34,084 nt of DNA from Candidatus Acutalibacter pullistercoris. Its GTDB lineage: Bacteria; Bacillota; Clostridia; Oscillospirales; Acutalibacteraceae. The position numbers were made by a program, and so were the translations under genes. The notes beneath the pieces are model-generated. The model was not told where the DNA came from. It worked only from the letters and a program-made list of their open reading frames with translations, and ran no database searches. Every line of letters begins with the position of its first letter. Within the stretch, counting starts at the first letter, position 1. The stretch lies in the NCBI GenBank assembly GCA_019115285.1, contig DXDU01000094.1, positions 1 to 34,084 on the forward strand, read 5' to 3'. Shown piece after piece: positions 9,511 through 18,000 of the stretch.

Positions 9511-10215
9511 ATGATCCGGAAGATCATCCACATCGACCAAGAGAAATGCAACGGCTGCGGCGCCTGCGCCACCGCCTGCCACGAGGGGGCCATCGCCATG
9601 GTAGAGGGCAAGGCAACCCTCCTCCGGGAAGACTACTGCGACGGCCTGGGGGACTGCCTCCCCGCCTGCCCCACGGGAGCCATCACGTTTGTGGAGCGGG
9701 AAGCCGCCGCCTACGACGAAGCCGCGGTGAAAGAGCACCTGATGGAGAGACAGCAGCCCGCTCCCCTGGCCTGCGGCTGCCCGGGGACCCACTCCCGGGA
9801 GCTGCGCCGGCAGGAACCGCCCCAGGCCGCACCAGCCGCCGTTCCCTCCCAGCTGGGTCAGTGGCCGGTGCAGATCAAGCTGGCCCCGGTGAACGCCCCC
9901 TACTTCCAGGGCGCCCACCTGCTCATCGCCGCGGACTGCACCGCCTACGCCTACGGCAATTTCCACCAGGACTTCATCAGGGGGAAGATCACCCTCATCG
10001 GCTGCCCCAAGCTGGATGAGGGGGATTACACAGAGAAGCTCACCGCCATCCTGTCCCAGAACGACATCAAGAGCCTGACGGTGGTGCGCATGGAGGTGCC
10101 CTGCTGCGGCGGCATCCAGCGGGCGGCGGTAACCGCCCTGCAGAACAGCGGCAAGTTCCTCCCCTGGCGCGTGGTCACCCTCTCCACCGACGGCAGGGTC
10201 CTGGAAGACCTGTAA
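9511..10215 (+). CDS. 4Fe-4S binding (ferredoxin-domain) protein
   Basis: CNGCGACATACHEGA and CDGLGDCLPACPTGA clusters; divergent from the Fnr-like regulator. Confidence 0.92.
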   Translation: MIRKIIHIDQEKCNGCGACATACHEGAIAMVEGKATLLREDYCDGLGDCLPACPTGAITFVEREAAAYDEAAVKEHLMERQQPAPLACGCPGTHSRELRRQEPPQAAPAAVPSQLGQWPVQIKLAPVNAPYFQGAHLLIAADCTAYAYGNFHQDFIRGKITLIGCPKLDEGDYTEKLTAILSQNDIKSLTVVRMEVPCCGGIQRAAVTALQNSGKFLPWRVVTLSTDGRVLEDL

Positions 10216-10233
10216 CACCCCCGCAGACACACC

Positions 10234-10264
10234 AAGAGCCTTCCCCCTCCGGGAGGGCTCTTTT
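10234..10264 (+). terminator. Rho-independent terminator
   Basis: AAGAGCCttccccctccGGGAGGGCTCTTTT hairpin. Confidence 0.75.
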
Positions 10265-10282
10265 CATGGGGTAAATCTCAAG

Positions 10283-10693
10283 TTATGTTAACCAACTTTT
10301 TGGTCTTCTCCCTCCAAAAGGTATTTTCTGAGAAATTTCATTCACCTGCCTTCCCGCTGCACCGCCTGTGCCACTCAGCTTGTACCCCCATACACAGCCT
10401 TCCCACAAGCCTTCCCTACTAGGGAGCGTTCAGATCACTATTTAGGTTTATGTTAACCAGCCTGGCGAGCTACACCCGGGAGCTTCTCAACTGTCCTGCG
10501 CTTGACACCCTGTCCCAGCGTCCAATCAATCGGTATTATGTTAACAAGCAGCATCCAACTTCCGCCCTGCTCACTCCACGCCGCGATTTCCTCCCAGAAC
10601 AGGGCAAAACCTGCCAGCCCTGTTCCCACAGCAAAAGAGCCCCCAGTCTGCTGGGGGCTCTTTCCTTAGTGCCGAATTTGGAGTTATGTAAAT
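10283..10693 (+). repeat. Four dispersed copies of a TTATGTTAAC-like motif in non-coding DNA
   Basis: TTATGTTAACCA (10283), TTATGTTAACCA (10448), TTATGTTAAC (10536), TTATGTAAAT (10684). Confidence 0.7.
10634..10663. terminator. Bidirectional terminator hairpin
   Basis: AAAGAGCCCCCAG-tctg-CTGGGGGCTCTTT perfect 13-bp stem. Confidence 0.85.
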
Positions 10694-10721
10694 CTGTTGT
10701 CCAACCGCCGGGCTTGCGGCA

Positions 10722-12788
10722 TTACCTCGCTCCCCACCCGGTGTTGGGCCTTCTGCCCATGGTGAGCACCAGCTCCCCGCCCTGAATGAGGTCCTGGTGG
10801 CGGAGGAAGGGCGTCTCCAGGGGCTTGCCGTTCAGGGACGCCGCCTGGATGTACCGCAACCCCTCCCCGGCCCCTTTGCTCACCACCCGGAAGACCTTGC
10901 CGTGTTCCAGCAGCAGCTGGGCCTCATCGAACAGGGGGGTGCCCAGGGCGTACTCCGGCTTGCCGGGGCACACGGGGTAGAACCCCAGGGCGGAGAACAC
11001 CAGCCAGCTGGACATTGCTCCCCCGTCCTCGTCGCCACAAATGCCTGTGGGGGAATCGGTAAACCACAGGTCCATCAGCTCCCGCAGGCGGCGCTGGGCC
11101 TTCCAGGGGGCGCCGTAGTAATCGTACAGATAGGGGATGTGGAAGGAGGGCTCGTTCCCCATGGAGAACTGGCCCATCAGGCCGGTGGAGTCCGGGAACT
11201 GCCCCAAAAATAGGTACTTGCTCTTCCCCGCCTGGTGGAACCCCTCCCGGAAGAGCTGGTCCAGCTTCTCCACGGCCTTCTCCTTGCCGCCCATGAGCTC
11301 CGCCAGCCCTTCCGGGTCGTGGAACACCGACCAGGTGTAGGTCCAGGTGTTGTTCTCGGCGGTGTAATCCCGGCCCCCCAGGCCTCCGCCGAATTTGGGA
11401 TCGAACCCCTCCACCCAGGCGCCGTCTATGGCCCGGGGCGCCATCCACCCCAGGTCCTCCCGGTAGAGGCTGCGGTAGCCCTGGGCCCGGCGGTAGAACA
11501 GGGCCGCCTCCTCCCCGCGGCCCAGGTGCTCCGCCAGCTTTCCGGCGCACCAGTCATCGTAGCAGTGCTCCAGGGTGACCGCCACAGCCTGCCGCCTCTC
11601 AAAGGGGTCCGCCTGGGGATCGTTCTCCGGCTCTCCCTGCTGCAAGGCGGGGTAATAGCCCTTTTCCCAGTAGCACCGCTCCTTCTCCCCGGCAGGCAGC
11701 CCGCACCGCCAGGGGAGCATGGACTGCTCCAAGGCGTTTTTCCGTATGCCCTCGTAGGCGGCGGCGTAGTCGGCCTCCACCCCCTTCGCCAGGGCGTCGG
11801 CGAACAGGGACGCCCCGTGGAAGCCGATCATAAAGGGCCGGTCCCCTTCCACCCCGGGGAAGCAGGGCATCAGCCCGCTCTCACGGGTCATCTCCACATA
11901 GCTTTGCAGGATCTCCCGGTGGCGGGCCGGGTCTAACAGAAGCTGCAGGGGGTGCATGCACCGGAAGGAGTCCCACAGGCCGTCGTTGCTGTAGAACACC
12001 CCCTTGTGCACCTTCCCGTCAAAACCGCTGTAATGGGCATCCCCTTCCGTGTAGTCGGTCATCCGCTGGAAGGCCCGGTACAGCCCGGTGTAGAACACCG
12101 TCTTCTTCTCCTGGGTGTTTCCGGTGACCAGCACCTTCCCCAGCTGCCTGTCCCAGATCTGCCTGGCCTGTTCCCAGAGGGCGTCGAAGCTTTTCCCGGC
12201 GGCCTCTTCCAATAGGCTCGCCCTGGCCCGCTCCGGGGAGATCAGGGAGAGCCCTCCGGCCACGGTCACTCTCTCGCCCACCGCCAGGGTCACCTCACCC
12301 TCCCCCTGGGACACCACCTGGTACGGCCCCTCCACGGAGACGCACAGGAATTGGGTCACCGGCCGCAGTGTCCCCTGCAGGGGCAGCTGGGCGAAGAACA
12401 GCTCCCCCTCCCGCCAGACTTTCCCCTGGGGGAAGGCCAGCCGCAGCCTGTCCTGCCCTTGGAACCGGTGGACGCAGCAGTGCCTTGTCACCGTGGACTC
12501 CGCCAGGATACCATAGGGGTCCAGCTCCAGCCGATGGACGTAGCAACGGGACTCCTCCCGGCTGTGGTCCAGATAGTTTGTAAAGTCATCACCCTTGCCA
12601 GGCGTGGCGATTCCCTCCCCAAAGGGGAAGCCCACCACTCGGTCGTTGCAGTAGTAGTCGCCGCAGTCCCTTACCACCGGAGCGCTGCGGGCCTTGCCGT
12701 AGGGCAGCAGCACCTCGGGCCTGGTGGAGGTGAGCATGTGGGAGATGGTACCAATATAGGGGTTTACATAGTCCGCTAGATGTGTCAT
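10722..12788 (-). CDS. GH92-family glycosidase (alpha-1,2-mannosidase type)
   Basis: YVNPYIGT..., YSNDGLWDSFRCMHPLQLLLDP, GNEPSFHIPYLYDYYGAPWKAQ, GICGDEDGGAMSSWLVFSALGFYPVCPG. Confidence 0.93.
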   Translation of the reverse strand: MTHLADYVNPYIGTISHMLTSTRPEVLLPYGKARSAPVVRDCGDYYCNDRVVGFPFGEGIATPGKGDDFTNYLDHSREESRCYVHRLELDPYGILAESTVTRHCCVHRFQGQDRLRLAFPQGKVWREGELFFAQLPLQGTLRPVTQFLCVSVEGPYQVVSQGEGEVTLAVGERVTVAGGLSLISPERARASLLEEAAGKSFDALWEQARQIWDRQLGKVLVTGNTQEKKTVFYTGLYRAFQRMTDYTEGDAHYSGFDGKVHKGVFYSNDGLWDSFRCMHPLQLLLDPARHREILQSYVEMTRESGLMPCFPGVEGDRPFMIGFHGASLFADALAKGVEADYAAAYEGIRKNALEQSMLPWRCGLPAGEKERCYWEKGYYPALQQGEPENDPQADPFERRQAVAVTLEHCYDDWCAGKLAEHLGRGEEAALFYRRAQGYRSLYREDLGWMAPRAIDGAWVEGFDPKFGGGLGGRDYTAENNTWTYTWSVFHDPEGLAELMGGKEKAVEKLDQLFREGFHQAGKSKYLFLGQFPDSTGLMGQFSMGNEPSFHIPYLYDYYGAPWKAQRRLRELMDLWFTDSPTGICGDEDGGAMSSWLVFSALGFYPVCPGKPEYALGTPLFDEAQLLLEHGKVFRVVSKGAGEGLRYIQAASLNGKPLETPFLRHQDLIQGGELVLTMGRRPNTGWGAR

Positions 12789-12850
12789 GATAGATACTCC
12801 TTTTCTTTTTCCCAAAAGCTGGGAACGCCTCGGGAAAGACGCCCCACCCT

Positions 12851-12879
12851 AGTATAGGGGATGGCCTCTCCCGGCGCAA
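12851..12879 (-). promoter_or_regulatory. Candidate GH92 promoter
   Basis: Reverse strand TTGCGC-N17-TATACT. Confidence 0.5.
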
Positions 12880-13007
12880 GAGGAAAAGCGCTGGCTCATG
12901 TTTCTTTGGGAGCGGGACACCCTAAGGGAACCCCCCAGGGAAAATAAGTCAGATTTGGAAAAATAGGATACAATAGGAGTAGATTACAGCAAAAAGGAGT
13001 GGATCTC

Positions 13008-13850
13008 ATGGAACGAACCATCACTGCGGAACAGACAGCGCGCTTCGCCCAAGCATTGCAGGCCGCCGACCGCGCCCCCGGCACCATAGAAAACTACCTC
13101 CGCCACATTAGGGCCTTTGCCCGGTGGCTGGGGGACCGCCCCCTCCTCCCGGAGAGCGCCGCCCAGTGGCGGGACAGCCTTTTGGAGCAGGGCTACACCC
13201 CCGGCACTGTCAACAGTATGATCGGGCCATTGAACCGGTTCTTCCAGTTTCTGGGGTGGAATGAGTGTAAAGCGAAACAGCTTCGCATCCAGCGGCAGCT
13301 GTTCCGGGAGAACCAGAAGGAGCTCACCCGGGGAGAGTACCACCGGCTGCTGTCCACGGCACAATCGTCCGGCCGGGAGCGATTGGCGCTTTTAATGGAG
13401 GCCATCTGCGCCACGGGGATACGGGTCAGCGAGGTGCAATATCTGACAGTGGAGTCCGTTCGGGCTGGCAAAGCCGAGATTTCTTTAAAAGGAAAAATCC
13501 GCACCATCCTCATCCCGGGGAAGCTGCGGAAGAAGCTCCTTTCCTATACAAAACGAAAAAATACCGCCTCCGGGCCGGTGTTCCGGACCAGAAGCGGCTG
13601 TCCAATCTCCAGAAAGCAGATTTGGGCGGAGATGAAGTCTCTCTGCAAAAAAGCCGGGGTGGCGGCCAGCAAGGTCTTCCCTCACAATCTCAGGCACCTG
13701 TTTGCCCGGGTGTTTTACCAGGCGTCGAGGGATGTCGCCAAACTGGCGGACGTGCTGGGCCACAGCTCCATCGAGACCACCAGGATCTACCTGATCTCCA
13801 CCGGGCGGGAGCACGAACGCACCCTCAACCGACTGGGGCTGGTCACCTAG
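13008..13850 (+). CDS. Tyrosine-type site-specific recombinase (intact catalytic set)
   Basis: ATGIRVSEV (Arg I), LKGKIR (Lys), HNLRH, LGHSSIETTRIYL (His/Tyr). ATG at 13008 preferred over GTG 12999 because of RBS spacing. Confidence 0.95.
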   Translation: MERTITAEQTARFAQALQAADRAPGTIENYLRHIRAFARWLGDRPLLPESAAQWRDSLLEQGYTPGTVNSMIGPLNRFFQFLGWNECKAKQLRIQRQLFRENQKELTRGEYHRLLSTAQSSGRERLALLMEAICATGIRVSEVQYLTVESVRAGKAEISLKGKIRTILIPGKLRKKLLSYTKRKNTASGPVFRTRSGCPISRKQIWAEMKSLCKKAGVAASKVFPHNLRHLFARVFYQASRDVAKLADVLGHSSIETTRIYLISTGREHERTLNRLGLVT

Positions 13851-13851
13851 G

Positions 13852-13869
13852 CAATCTGAATAGATTGTC
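13852..13869 (+). repeat. Left inverted repeat of a putative invertible segment
   Basis: CAATCTGAATAGATTGTC; exact reverse complement at 14136-14153. Confidence 0.95.
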
Positions 13870-13941
13870 AGGAGACAGGGGCTATTCGATACATAGGAAT
13901 CGATATAATTGGTAGAAAATAAAGCTGTTATTCCATATCTG

Positions 13942-13976
13942 AAAAATAAAAAGCCCCTGAACCCGAAAGTCCAGGG
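13942..13976 (-). terminator. Intrinsic terminator inside the invertible segment, currently on the minus strand
   Basis: Reverse strand CCCTGGAC-tttcgg-GTTCAGGG-GCTTTTTATTTTT. Confidence 0.7.
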
Positions 13977-13999
13977 AAAAACACGCAGGAAACAGGCCG

Positions 14000-14023
14000 G
14001 TTGCCAAATTATTTACGCAACCA
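14000..14023. promoter_or_regulatory. Dyad-symmetric operator-like element inside the invertible segment
   Basis: GGTTGC-caaattatttac-GCAACC, upstream of the promoter. Confidence 0.4.
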
Positions 14024-14058
14024 GGCTTACTTTTTTGCGTTTAATATGCTAGATGTGC

Positions 14059-14087
14059 TTGTTTTTTTCACAACACCGTGGTACAAT
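14059..14087 (+). promoter_or_regulatory. Promoter inside the invertible segment, facing the downstream operon
   Basis: TTGTTT-N17-TACAAT with extended -10 TGg; same style as other promoters in this window. Confidence 0.75.
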
Positions 14088-14135
14088 ATCCACAAGCACT
14101 GGGAACATTGCTGTCTTTCAACACCAACCTGTAGC

Positions 14136-14153
14136 GACAATCTATTCAGATTG
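14136..14153 (-). repeat. Right inverted repeat of the putative invertible segment
   Basis: GACAATCTATTCAGATTG, exact reverse complement of 13852-13869. Confidence 0.95.
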
Positions 14154-14179
14154 TTGTCAGGTGGCACAGGAGGTGATCG

Positions 14180-14998
14180 GTAACGGATAGGACCCAAGAA
14201 AGCGCGGACCTCCGCTGGGAACAAGTGGAAGAGTATTTGCAGGAGCTGGGCCGGAAAGGCTGCGCTCCCGAGACGCTTCGCTCGTACCGGTGGAACCTGC
14301 AAGCGTTCTACAAAACGCTGCCGGAGGGCAGACTGCAGCCTGGGGCCACCCAGCGCTGGCGGGATGACCTTTTGCAGCAGGGCTACCAGCCCAACACGGT
14401 CAAGCACCGGCTGTCTTCGGTAAACGGGATGCTCTCTCACCTGGGGCTGTGGCAGTACCAGGTGGAGAACCTGCCCACCGTGGACCCAGACCTGCAGCCC
14501 TCTCTCTCCAGAGGAGAGTACCTGCGGCTGCTGCGGGCGGCTCGATCGCTGCGAAAACCCAAAGCCTATTTGCTTTGCAAGGTGATCGCCAGCACGGGGC
14601 TTGCGGTAAACTGCATGGACGCCGTGACCGTGGAGGCCGTGAAGGCCCGAGAAATCCCGCCGGTGACGGGAAAAGGGCGACCGCTCCCCCTGCCAGGGAC
14701 TTTGGCGGAAGAACTGCTGCAGTACGCAGGCGACCAGGGAATCTCCTCTGGCCCCCTGTTTGTTACCAGGACCGGCCGGCCCCTGAGCCGTGCCAACATC
14801 ACCCTGGCGGTGCAAAAGTTGGCGGAAGAAGCAGGCCTTCCCCCAGAAAAGTGCAACCCCCGGTGCCTGCAGCGGCTCTATCACACCACGCTGCAGGGCA
14901 TAGAGGACAACGTGGCGCGGCTGGCCCGGCAGGCCTACGAAAGCCTGCTGGAGCAAGAACAGCTGGCCATCGGCTGGGAGGGGGGATTCCTGCGGTAA
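14180..14998 (+). CDS. Degenerate tyrosine recombinase paralogue (predicted catalytically inactive); start codon uncertain
   Basis: Homologous to the 13008-13850 product (e.g. LSRGEYLRLLRAA vs LTRGEYHRLLSTA). Arg I region is STGLAVNCM, HxxRH region is PRCLQRLYH, terminal GHxxxxTTxxY region lost. AGGAGG RBS points to a GTA codon at 14180; first canonical start is GTG 14225. Confidence 0.85.
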   Translation, partial: VTDRTQESADLRWEQVEEYLQELGRKGCAPETLRSYRWNLQAFYKTLPEGRLQPGATQRWRDDLLQQGYQPNTVKHRLSSVNGMLSHLGLWQYQVENLPTVDPDLQPSLSRGEYLRLLRAARSLRKPKAYLLCKVIASTGLAVNCMDAVTVEAVKAREIPPVTGKGRPLPLPGTLAEELLQYAGDQGISSGPLFVTRTGRPLSRANITLAVQKLAEEAGLPPEKCNPRCLQRLYHTTLQGIEDNVARLARQAYESLLEQEQLAIGWEGGFLR

Positions 14999-15051
14999 CA
15001 AGCGCCACGTAAGACAAAACGACCTACAAATTTTAGAAATGAGGTGCAAAC

Positions 15052-18000
15052 ATGAAGCGAATGAAAAAACTGTTGGCATTCCTGCTGGCTGCCATGCTTC
15101 TGTTAAGCATGATCCCTATCTCGGCGAGTGCGTATACCACCGCAAATGTTTCGGGGTATAACATCAATGTGAGATATTCTAAAACAGACCTGGAAACATC
15201 CCGCGATGTTGATATGACCGCAAAAGTAATGTATCAAGGTCAGCTTTTAGGCACTCTGTCCATACCAGACGTTAGGCCTGAATACAACATGACATTTTCG
15301 GTTACGGGTGGCAACTACGAAATTGAAGATGTTGTGTTGACTGAAGGCGGCACTGCGCTTAGTTACATCGAGGGAGATTCCACTTCAATTACTTATCAAT
15401 TTACTGGTGACTGGGATTACCATAGCACCGCAACTGTGGAAGTAAATCTCTGCCCGCCTTATGAAAACCCCACCATTGTTGACAGGATTGATACAGCTGG
15501 ATTAATTGAATACAGAGCTTACGAGCCTGCTCTCCTGAAATTTTTAAAGCTCAATGGTGTTACTGTAGACGAATCCACTGAAATTACTGATGTCGATGTT
15601 CATTTTGTCAAGAATTATGTTTTGGGAAGCGGCGAAGCTGGCTTCGGCGATACACCCACTGGCGCAGGTCGCTTACCGTATTTTGTCGCCGTATATTCTG
15701 GCGCAGTTGATGCCGGTCAGCCAGAAAACTTCCGTTATTTGAAAATCTCTTATGAACTAGGAGATGGAACTATTGGTTCCGCGAAAGTTTATTCGGGAGA
15801 CTTACGGTTTGTCAACAAGTCCACCCTTGGAGGCAATTACCCTATCTACGAGATCGAAGCCGACAATGATGACATTTACAGCGTCGCTTTCTATAAGCAG
15901 GTTGGTGGCACTACCTCCACATGGGATCTATACGACCTACACTTTGTTGAGCGCGGCAACAACTTTGCCGACCATAAAATGCCTTCTAACCCCACGTATG
16001 GTGGCAGCATCACCTTCATCAACTGGGACCATAACGAAAATGGCGGCGACCCCTTCCTCCCCTACGAGGACATCAACGAAGACACCGTGCTTTATGGGCA
16101 GGTGCTGGTTGCAGGGAATCAGGGCGGCACAGTGCTCCACGTAATGAACACCGAGAATGCCCTTCTTAATCGTTACCTTGAACTTTATCAGGCCCAGGAA
16201 GGCGCAGACCAGAACACAACTATCAGTGACGTGGAGATCAATACCATTATGGTCTCTAGCGCCACTCAAGAAAAGAACACAAATCCCGACTTCCGTGAAA
16301 ACGGATGGAATGATGGCCATACTCATTATGTAGTACACAATCGCGAAGTACCCGGGACCGCCGCCGAAGGCTGGAATCACCATATTGCTCTTACAGATAT
16401 CGCATCTGTAACCATCAACGGTAAAGTTGGTGACAAAGAATTTAAAGTGGAAATCCCAGTGAGCGAAAACCCTGGAGACTTCAGTGTCGTCAGTGTTGAC
16501 AGTATGGAAGGCGGTGTCATGGGCATTATTGCCGAGCTGATCATCAACCCCAAGCCCGCTGACCCTGATTATGACGACTGGGGCGACGAAGAGAACCCCA
16601 CTGGCGACGACCTGTACGCCCAGACCGGCGTAGTTGTGGACTGCACCAACGGGACCGCCGGCCACACCGACGGCGAGTACGAGCTGGTGAGCACCGAAGG
16701 CACCATGAAGTGGTCTACGGAACAGAACGCCTACGTGTACGAGATTGAGGTTAAGCCTGACGCCTACGTTGGCAAGTACAACACGGAAAACACGGGCACC
16801 ACCCACACCCTCTCCCCCGACAACCAGTCCGGTACCATCGTTCTGGTGTTTAGGGACGGCAAATGGTCTGCGGTGGACGGCGAGAGCACCGTTACCTTTA
16901 CCGTTACCTGCGAAGGCGAGCAGGGTGGCGGCGACCCTGGCACGGAGCCCGAAAAGCCTGATGAAGAAGTAATCGCAACAAACTTTGGTGAGAACGCTGT
17001 AAAGGTTTTCTGCACTTGGAAGCCTGATAATCACGTTTCTAAAACCTATAATTTAACTGCTGATGCCATTGATGTTGGCGAGCCCTACCCTGACGGAGAT
17101 ACATACTACTGCGACGTTACCATTTTCGCCGCTTCTTTTGTGAGCCAGTACACGCCCGACGGCGTTAAGCACGAGCTCGCTGATGCATCCAAGAACACTG
17201 GGAGCTTCAAGCTTTACTATGACGGCGACGGCGCTAAGTGGCTGCTTGCTGAAGGTCAGAACAAGCCTTATGTGATCTTCGAAGTAACCTGCAAGGATGG
17301 CGGCAGCGGCGGAGAGCCCGAGGAACCCAATGAGCCCACTGCGCCCACCTACGATGATCTGGAAGACCTGATCAAAGTCACTGTTGACTGCACCAACACT
17401 CAGATCAATCCCGCGCACCCCAACGGGAACTATGAATTAATGCAGGGCACCTATGATGTGGTGAAGGCTTCCACTGGTGACACCTGGACCGTTACCGTTC
17501 GTTCCGGTGATTATATCGTCAATTACGAGAAGGAGAACGGCAACGTACCCCACGGCCTGACCAACGATACCGACACAGGCAGTGAAACCGTCTCTGTCGT
17601 CAAAGAAGGAGATGACTGGAAGCTGGCCAACGGCAGCGCTCCCACCACCATCACTTTCGAAGTGAAGTGCGGCAGCACTATTGTCGAGGTCCCCGGTGAG
17701 GGCGAAGACCACTGGTACCCTGTGTACGTGGACCCCGAAGACCCCACCGATCCGGACCAGACTGGCGTGTCCGATCTGTTGGAGACCGACGACCACATTC
17801 AGTACCTGTTCGGCTATCCCGACGGCAGCTTCGGGCCCGATCGGAACATGACCCGCGCCGAGGCCGCCCAGATGTTCTACAACCTCTTGAAGAACAAGAA
17901 TGTGGACGCTGAGCCCGCCTTCGACGACGTGCCCGAAGGCGCCTGGTACGCCACCCCCGTCAATGTCATGGCGGAGCTGGGCATTGTAAACGGCGTTGGC

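Larger units (their letters stand above)
13852..14153. other. Putative invertible promoter segment (inverton)
   Basis: 302 bp AT-richer segment between perfect 18-bp IRs, adjacent to an intact tyrosine recombinase, containing a promoter and a unidirectional terminator, with no convincing ORF. Confidence 0.85.

Noticed and set aside
10283-10693. CRISPR array or integron attC array for the TTATGTTAAC repeats
   Set aside because: Repeats are only ~10-12 bp, spacing irregular (165, 88, 148 bp), no cas genes, no attC-like paired arms.
13881-13909. TATAAT at 13904-13909 as a second promoter in the flip segment
   Set aside because: Good -10 but no acceptable -35 at 16-18 bp spacing; kept only the 14059-14087 promoter.
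14225-14998. Simple pseudogene for the second recombinase
   Set aside because: Open frame throughout with the fold alignable and changes concentrated at active-site positions. The start codon anomaly keeps this possibility open, so it is reported as a finding instead.
12999-15000. Prophage or integrative element anchored by the two recombinases
   Set aside because: No phage structural, excision, relaxase or replication genes nearby; flanks are ordinary genes, and IRs immediately next to the recombinase fit an inversion switch better.
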